DNA of 10,108 bases from DATKMG01 sp035541995 (lineage in GTDB: Bacteria; Acidobacteriota; Terriglobia; Versatilivoradales; Versatilivoraceae), in NCBI GenBank assembly GCA_035541995.1, contig DATKMG010000702.1, forward strand, positions 1 through 10,108, written 5' to 3'. Positions 5,585 to 10,108 of the stretch are shown here, one piece after another. The first letter of the stretch is position 1. Every line of letters starts with the position of its first letter. The notes beneath the pieces were generated by a model. That model was not told the origin of the DNA, ran no database searches, and saw only the letters and a program-made list of their open reading frames with translations. A program made the position numbers and the translations under genes.

Positions 5585-6676
5585 TTAGTTAGTGGCACTT
5601 TCTGCAGGAGCTATCGGGTGATTCATCGTGACAGTCATGGGACTCTTCAAGGTGAAATCGAGCTTGGTTTCCGAGGCTATCCTGACTTGTTGCCCGTTGG
5701 TGGCCGCGGTGGCGACCCCGCCGCCTGCTACCCCGATCGCCGCCCCGATCGCTGCACCCTTGCCTCCTCCCGCAGCAGCACCGATAAGCGCACCCAGGCC
5801 GGCAGCCCCGCCGATTGTGGCTCCAGTCTGCTTCCCGCGCGATGCACCTTGCTTCCGATAGTCTGCAGTCTCGACCGGATAAATCATACCATGTGCGCTG
5901 ATGGAAATCAGCTCAAGCTGTAATTCGGACCGCCCCTGTACGTGTCCGGCGCTGGACACGTTCGCAAGGCGCACACGGGCGTCCGCCCCGCGCTGGATGA
6001 CTACGGTGTCCCCTACCACGATGGGAACTTCCAGGCTTGCGGCAAACTCCTGCCCCGACTGATTACGCGATGAGTCAATGCTGTCAATCATACGGATCGT
6101 AATGACGGTTCCAGAGGGCACCGTGACCTCCACCGGGGGAGGCGGCGAGGCTGGATGCACAGACGGAGCCGGCGGCTCCTGAGCTATTGCAGTGTCGATC
6201 GGGTTGACAATCGGTCCTGACGGAGCGGGCGCAGGCTGTGGCGCTTCACTGGTCTCTTGGAAATGAGTGTCGGGAGACTTTGATTCCTGCGGGGCGTTCT
6301 TTAGCTTCCGGGGTCTGGCCGCGACTGGCTTCGACGGTGTCGTCGCAGCGGGAGAGACCGTTTGCGAAATAGGAGAGGGCGAGACTGAAAGCTGATTGAC
6401 TACCTGTGTTACACCGGCCACCCCGCGTGCCAGCCCTTCCACGGCGAGTTTCTCGATATCAGAGGAGACTGTCCCGCTTAGACTGACGACCCCCTTTTGT
6501 GAATCCACTTGAACGTCGCGAGTCTTCAACAGCGCATCCTGGAATAATCTTGATTGAATGTTATTCTTGATGGCCGAATCATCAGGGATCGTGGCGAGCT
6601 TCGTCGAGTTACATGCTCCTAGATACGTTAGGAGAGCTATTACTGAAATTAGAAAACCCGTCTTGACTCTTCGCAT
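5585..6676 (-). CDS. BON-domain lipoprotein with Pro-rich linker and glycine-zipper C-terminus
   Basis: 363 residues from the chosen ATG. The signal peptide ends in the lipobox LGAC with C22 as lipid-modified Cys. A BON domain spans ~31-98 (AIKNNIQSRLF to VVNQLSV). A Pro/Ala-rich linker (~99-183) leads to a beta-rich domain (~184-280, VPSGTVITIRMIDSID then GDTVVIQRGADARVRLANV), a Gly/Ala-rich glycine zipper (~284-325) and a short tail with KLDFTLKSP. It is probably anchored in the outer membrane, with the linker reaching through the periplasm. BON domains are thought to bind membranes or partner proteins. The frame stays open upstream to 6700, but AAGGAGGA at 6681-6688 fixes the start at 6676, and the lipobox distance fits. 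The molecular role is unknown. Confidence 0.85.
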   Translation of the reverse strand: MRRVKTGFLISVIALLTYLGACNSTKLATIPDDSAIKNNIQSRLFQDALLKTRDVQVDSQKGVVSLSGTVSSDIEKLAVEGLARGVAGVTQVVNQLSVSPSPISQTVSPAATTPSKPVAARPRKLKNAPQESKSPDTHFQETSEAPQPAPAPSGPIVNPIDTAIAQEPPAPSVHPASPPPPVEVTVPSGTVITIRMIDSIDSSRNQSGQEFAASLEVPIVVGDTVVIQRGADARVRLANVSSAGHVQGRSELQLELISISAHGMIYPVETADYRKQGASRGKQTGATIGGAAGLGALIGAAAGGGKGAAIGAAIGVAGGGVATAATNGQQVRIASETKLDFTLKSPMTVTMNHPIAPAESATN

Positions 6677-6680
6677 AAAT

Positions 6681-6688
6681 TCCTCCTT
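6681..6688 (-). promoter_or_regulatory. Ribosome binding site deciding the lipoprotein start
   Basis: On the minus strand this is AAGGAGGA, near-perfect, 4 nt before ATG 6674-6676. The upstream in-frame ATG at 6698-6700 would place this site inside the coding region and add eight charged residues to the signal peptide. Confidence 0.75.
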
Positions 6689-6700
6689 GTGTTCGCACAT

Positions 6701-7026
6701 AACTCCACTCGCCTGTTTGATTCAGCACGTAGAACCAGGGATGCCTGATTGAGAGAGAGAAAAAATTCATGATCCGCTGTGGAGTTGGTCCAAGGCTCTG
6801 TCCCAGTGCTCAGGGTGTGTCTTGTTTATGTCTCAGAATTAATGAAGTGAGACGTGGTGGCTGAAAAGAACCACCATGGCTCGATATGGCCAGCATTTGA
6901 ACTCCCACTGCTTGAAATCAGGCCATTTGGGATTGGTCTGTCACATGCATTAGTAAGGGTCGACAGGCAAAGTCAAATGGTCCGTGAAAATTCCATGGAC
7001 GATTGACAACTTAAGGAGGAAAGACA
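6701..7026. other. Divergent intergenic region between the two BON genes
   Basis: No gene is seen. A 6-bp hairpin TGGTGG/CCACCA lies at 6855-6876 with a 10-nt loop, and a loose TGGCC/GGCCA pair at 6887-6925. I found no convincing -35/-10 pair for either flanking gene. The TTGACA at 7003-7008 is too close to the start codon. AAGGAGG at 7013-7019 is the ribosome binding site of the right-hand gene. Confidence 0.4.
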
Positions 7027-7599
7027 ATGAGAGCACCACATAGATGGTTCAATGGGGTAGTTCTATTCTCGGTTCTGGCGGTAGCCGCTGTGGCAGTCCA
7101 GGCAAAGACAGCTCCGATGGCGAAGGAGACTAAGGAAAGCACCGATTCCGCTCTCGGCCTGTCTCCGAAGGAGAACGCTGTGCGCCATGCGCTGCTCATG
7201 CTCCCTTACTATGGGGTTTTTGACAACTTGGAGTTTAAGGTGGAGGGTAACAAGGTGGAATTGGCGGGCCAGGTGACTCGCCCCACCCTGGCAAGTGACG
7301 CTCAAAGGGCGGTCGAGAGAGTCACCGGCGTCAGCCAGGTAGTAAACCACGTGGAAGTTCTGCCACTTTCGCCGAATGATGACCACATTAGGATTGCCGT
7401 TTATCGAAGGATCTATGGAGACTCCTCGATGTTATCGTATGCCACACAGCCTGTTCCGCCGATCCGGATTATCGTTAAGAACGGGGATGTGACGCTGGAG
7501 GGTGTCGTGAGTCGCCAGATGGACAAGGCTATCGCCAACATCAAGGCCAATTCCGTCGCGGGCGTGTTTTCCGTGACCAACAACATTCGTGTTCTGTGA
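7027..7599 (+). CDS. Exported protein with two BON domains
   Basis: 190 residues. The signal peptide is ~1-26 (hydrophobic VVLFSVLAVAAVAVQA, cleavage expected after AVQA) with no lipobox, so the product is probably periplasmic. Two BON domains follow in tandem: ~47-113 (ENAVRHALLMLP to VVNHVEVLP) and ~117-190 (NDDHIRIAVYRRIY to VTNNIRVL). Both show the conserved 'V-L-G-V' strand pair and the terminal GV-V-N pattern. This OsmY/BON-type layout is usually tied to envelope stress and membrane protection. AAGGAGG lies 7 nt before the ATG, a strong site suggesting high expression. It is divergent from the BON lipoprotein gene, and a hairpin terminator follows at 7642-7669. Confidence 0.9.
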   Translation: MRAPHRWFNGVVLFSVLAVAAVAVQAKTAPMAKETKESTDSALGLSPKENAVRHALLMLPYYGVFDNLEFKVEGNKVELAGQVTRPTLASDAQRAVERVTGVSQVVNHVEVLPLSPNDDHIRIAVYRRIYGDSSMLSYATQPVPPIRIIVKNGDVTLEGVVSRQMDKAIANIKANSVAGVFSVTNNIRVL

Positions 7600-7641
7600 C
7601 GGCTGGCTAGTTTGTGTCGAGAAATGCAAAGATTGCTTGAA

Positions 7642-7669
7642 GGCTCCCCTATTATCTGGCAGGGGAGCC
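7642..7669 (+). terminator. Hairpin terminator after the two-BON gene
   Basis: A perfect 9-bp GC-rich stem, GGCTCCCCT (7642-7650) with AGGGGAGCC (7661-7669), encloses a 10-nt loop and lies 42 nt past the stop codon. The downstream sequence (CCTTACTATAAGG) lacks a true T-run, so it may work with Rho or as a 3'-end stabiliser. Confidence 0.6.
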
Positions 7670-7794
7670 CCTTACTATAAGGTACCCAGATCAAATGCAA
7701 TACCTGCCAATGGTTCCTCCGGCGGTGATTAACCATCCTCAGACTCTTATGCCTTTGGTGGGATCAGTGGAGTTGGCGAGGAGAACCCCCAGCT

Positions 7795-7819
7795 AGAACG
7801 GCGGATAATCAGCCGTTCT
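7795..7819 (+). repeat. Hairpin in the upstream region of the Asp-box gene
   Basis: The 8-bp arms AGAACGGC (7795-7802) and GCCGTTCT (7812-7819) enclose a 9-nt loop. It sits about 50 bp left of the promoter at 7871, so it is not in that transcript. It could be an operator or a backup terminator for the preceding gene. The GAACGGC word in its left arm recurs twice in the leader downstream. Confidence 0.5.
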
Positions 7820-7870
7820 TGAGATTGGCCCCTTTGCTTTGAGCCTTTGTTCGCCCCTCTGAAAAACAAC

Positions 7871-7899
7871 TTGACAATCTTTTTAATCCTTTCTATCTT
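7871..7899 (+). promoter_or_regulatory. Sigma-70-type promoter for the Asp-box gene
   Basis: TTGACA (7871-7876), a 17-nt spacer, and TATCTT (7894-7899) match the housekeeping consensus at 10 of 12 positions with optimal spacing. The spacer is T-rich. Transcription would start near 7905-7908 and read into the Asp-box gene after about 285 nt. It is the strongest promoter I see in the window. Confidence 0.7.
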
Positions 7900-7905
7900 T
7901 GTACG

Positions 7906-8192
7906 TCGCTACCCACAAAGATTCTGAGGAAGTCATCCGATAGCCCGCTTGACCTGAACGGCAAGCGGCAATACCGAAGCAGATGGAAGCACCCTTATCT
8001 GCATCCGATGGTGGATGCCGGTCTAATCCCTGCTTGAACCAGGTCTCAACGAGCCAGAACGGCTCGTGCTGTAACTGCAATACTAAAGCTGAGTTGTGCC
8101 TATTTCTGGAACGAAATAGCAAGCTGCAAAGGCTTCTCAATTCTTCCGGTAGTCAAGGGGTTGTCAAAATCAAGCAAGGAGAAAGCAGGAAG
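7906..8192 (+). ncRNA. Long structured 5' leader, class unknown
   Basis: The region from the predicted transcription start to the ATG has no plausible gene but several compact hairpins. P1 is 7945-7951/7962-7968 (7 bp). P2 is 7979-7984/7997-8002 (6 bp). P3 is 8001-8006/8013-8018 (6 bp, overlapping P2 by two nt so only one can form). P4 is 8049-8055/8061-8067 (7 bp). P5 is 8100-8106/8113-8119 (7 bp). The words GAACG (loops of P1, P4 and P5) and GCAATACYRAAGC (7968-7980, 8077-8089) recur. It fits no riboswitch consensus I know. It may be a cis-regulator of translation, a protein-binding leader, or a stabilising UTR. Confidence 0.45.
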
Positions 8193-10108
8193 ATGAACAC
8201 ACAATTTGTGAACAGGATGGCTCGCAAGCACGCCTCATTGCTTTGGCTTCAGTTGGCAGGGGCCCTGATGATTTGTTTTGTCTGTGGAGTCTGCCCATCG
8301 TATGGAGCTAATGATTGGACTTTTCGAGGCGGCCCCGAGGGAGGCTTGGTAGCCCATGGGGCGGTTAATCCATTTGATTCCAACGTGGTTTATGTGACCA
8401 ATTCTGCAGGGATTTTTAAGACCACTAATGGCGGGACTACCTGGACCAGTCTGAATGCCTATTGGGGGGCTGATGCTAAGATTCTTATTGACCCTACTAA
8501 CCCCAATACTGTGTACCTGGCAAGTGGCCTGGTCATCAAAAGCACCGATGCCGGCGTTCACTGGACTGTCTTAAATACAAAGACCAGTTGTACAGATTAC
8601 GTGTGGGATCTTGTCATAGACCCCAAGAGTACCAGCACGCTCTACGTCATCATGGCTAGCACCAGTGGGTCACAACTCAATTATTACGTGCTCAAGAGTA
8701 CTGACGGGGGCGGGAATTGGACGCGGTTGACCTGGACTGCCTATGGTCTGGCTGTCGACCCCACCAATGACAGCATTCTGTACGCCAGTAATACCGCGGG
8801 TGTTCAAAAGAGCACCAATGGCGGCAGCACCTGGAGTCCCGCCGGGGCTGGGCTACCTCCCCTAAGCTCCATAGGGGTTTATGGAACTGTCGTAGTAGAT
8901 CCCAAGACCCCGGCCACACTCTATGTGGTTGCCGGAAATGCGGTCTACAAAAGCACCAACAGTGGAGACCTATGGTCGAATTCCAGCACTGGAATCAGCG
9001 GAGCGGGTCTGACGGATCCGGTGATTGATCCTGTCAATCCCGGCACCCTATACGTAGTTGGGGCAGACTCAACCAGTGGCTTGGGAACCATCTACAAAAC
9101 CACCAATGGCGGCGGCCAATGGAGCCTGCTTAACCTTGGAATACCTACCGCCAGTGACCAGTTTGTTGCTTTAGGCGCAGCCAACACTGCCACTTTGTAC
9201 TCCGGCACCCTCAGTCATGGTGTGTTGAAAAGCACTAACAGCGGAACGACCTGGGCGGCCAAAAACAGCGGTTTAAAAGCCGATGATAACCAGATGGTGT
9301 TGGATTCCACCAACAAGAACAACATCTACGTGGGCATTAACGGCTTGGGAGTTTTTCAAAGCACCGATGGGGGCAGCAATTGGGTTTCCCGTAATTCGGG
9401 TTTGCCGAGCCTGCAAGTCGCAGGGTTGGCCATTAGTCCTGTCAATCCCAAAGTACTCTACGTTTCCCTCCTTAATGCCACAGTGCTGGATTTCGGTGGG
9501 ACAAAGCTGAAACTACCGGGAATCTTTAAATCTACAGATGGCGCCGCAAGCTGGACTGCCACTACAACTCCTCCCGATAACTTTGGTTTTTCTGCTCCGA
9601 CAAGGCTGGCAGCCGACCCGGTCGATGCCAATGGAATCTATGCGCTGGGCCTCGCCACTGGTGTCTACCACAGTACGGACGGTGGGACTAGTTGGACCGT
9701 TTCCAATACAGGCTTGCCAACAACTTCCGCCTTCCCATATTCCATCGTCATTGACCCTCAAACCCCGGCGAATCTTTATCTGGGGATGTTAAGCGGGAGC
9801 GGGTCTTCCCCCCTTGTGTACAAGAGCACCGATAGTGGGTCAACCTGGACTGCGTCAGGCTCCGGATTGCCTAATGCCAGCGGCGTCTGGGAACTTGGGA
9901 TTGACCCCAAGACCCCGTCCACTCTCTATGCTGCCGTGGTAGCTACCCAGACGGTGAACGGTGGCATGTTCAAGAGTCTGGACAGTGCCGGAAGCTGGAC
10001 CGCGGCCAATACCGGGCTATCCAATTTTGATTGGGAGAGCTTTTACAAATCATATTTCGATAACCTTGATTACAGCGGTGGACTGCCGATTTGTGCGACA
10101 TATATCAC
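8193..10108 (+). CDS. Secreted multi-Asp-box (BNR/sortilin-like) repeat protein, 3' end outside window
   Basis: The frame is open from ATG 8193 to the window end: 638 codons, no stop. The signal peptide is ~1-39 (basic start, hydrophobic LAGALMICFVCGVC, cleavage likely after SYGA). The mature part carries 12 Asp-box motifs of the form KST(D/N)GGxxW, with the Trp at 84, 124, 176, 214, 261, 310, 354, 397, 454, 501, 552 and 602, spaced 38-57 residues. Between them lies a second motif, DPxxPxTLYV. Such repeats build beta-propellers as in BNR/sialidase-like and VPS10/sortilin-like proteins; no sialidase catalytic set is seen, so enzyme activity should not be assumed. After residue ~610 (NFDWESFYKSYF) the repeat pattern stops, so another domain may begin. 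AGGAG at 8177-8181 is the likely ribosome binding site. ATG 8217 is a weaker alternative start. Confidence 0.9.
   Translation, partial: MNTQFVNRMARKHASLLWLQLAGALMICFVCGVCPSYGANDWTFRGGPEGGLVAHGAVNPFDSNVVYVTNSAGIFKTTNGGTTWTSLNAYWGADAKILIDPTNPNTVYLASGLVIKSTDAGVHWTVLNTKTSCTDYVWDLVIDPKSTSTLYVIMASTSGSQLNYYVLKSTDGGGNWTRLTWTAYGLAVDPTNDSILYASNTAGVQKSTNGGSTWSPAGAGLPPLSSIGVYGTVVVDPKTPATLYVVAGNAVYKSTNSGDLWSNSSTGISGAGLTDPVIDPVNPGTLYVVGADSTSGLGTIYKTTNGGGQWSLLNLGIPTASDQFVALGAANTATLYSGTLSHGVLKSTNSGTTWAAKNSGLKADDNQMVLDSTNKNNIYVGINGLGVFQSTDGGSNWVSRNSGLPSLQVAGLAISPVNPKVLYVSLLNATVLDFGGTKLKLPGIFKSTDGAASWTATTTPPDNFGFSAPTRLAADPVDANGIYALGLATGVYHSTDGGTSWTVSNTGLPTTSAFPYSIVIDPQTPANLYLGMLSGSGSSPLVYKSTDSGSTWTASGSGLPNASGVWELGIDPKTPSTLYAAVVATQTVNGGMFKSLDSAGSWTAANTGLSNFDWESFYKSYFDNLDYSGGLPICATYI

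Noticed and set aside
7003..7008. TTGACA as a -35 box for the two-BON gene
   Set aside because: It lies 18 bp before the start codon, so the matching -10 would fall at or inside the coding region, after the ribosome binding site.
8096..8170. Partial resemblance to the c-di-GMP-I (GEMM) riboswitch: GCAAAG after a hairpin, then CCGGTAG and GGGGTT
   Set aside because: The obligatory GGGCAAACC-type block is missing, the CGCAAAGCC block is altered to TGCAAAGGC, and the final GGTAG segment cannot form its expected stem.
8193..10108. Sialidase activity for the Asp-box protein
   Set aside because: Asp boxes are structural. The arginine triad and the Tyr/Glu pair of sialidases are not recognisable in the visible part.

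Overview
The window looks like a chromosomal stretch from an Acidobacteriota-like bacterium, but this is inference from gene content, not a marker gene. The best clue is the lipoprotein at 5585-6676. Its BON domain, Pro-rich linker, 'VPSGTVITIRMIDSID' domain and glycine-zipper tail form an architecture I associate with Acidobacteriota. The rest fits a Gram-negative with a c-cytochrome chain: a choice-of-anchor V/DUF5777 barrel with a haem motif, a His/Met cytochrome c and a large exported Asp-box protein. Base composition is moderately GC-rich by eye.

Layout. 1-815 has no confident gene. It is packed with inverted repeats and two diverged copies of a ~97-100 bp unit (276-372 and 443-542); a weak 81-codon frame (488-733) runs out of the second. 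Two minus-strand genes follow. Downstream (816-2183) is an exported protein with CxxCH, a Reeler-like domain and a DUF5777 barrel. Upstream (2445-2984) is a membrane-anchored monohaem cytochrome c. A divergent gap (2985-3482) carries two tandem hairpins with a shared arm, a third copy of the dispersed repeat, and a 16-bp palindrome close to the next gene. The plus-strand pair 3483-4265 (PIG-L/LmbE deacetylase) and 4295-4927 (HAD phosphatase) looks like an operon. Converging on it are 6676-5585 (BON/glycine-zipper lipoprotein) and 5536-5069 (Bcp peroxiredoxin), 48 bp apart and probably co-transcribed. A second exported BON protein (7027-7599) is divergent from the lipoprotein and ends in a hairpin terminator.

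The right end holds the largest gene, which runs off the window: an exported protein with 12 Asp-box repeats starting at 8193 (638 codons visible). It follows a near-consensus sigma-70-type promoter (TTGACA, 17 nt, TATCTT at 7871-7899), leaving an untranslated leader of about 285 nt. That leader holds five short hairpins, two of them mutually exclusive, plus repeated short motifs. It matches no riboswitch class I know and is the best candidate here for an undescribed element.

As a set, the genes point to envelope work: electron transfer (cytochrome and haem-bearing barrel), envelope integrity (two BON proteins), peroxide defence (Bcp) and a secreted propeller-like protein. The deacetylase/phosphatase pair suggests small-molecule sugar chemistry, but no substrate can be read from the sequence.
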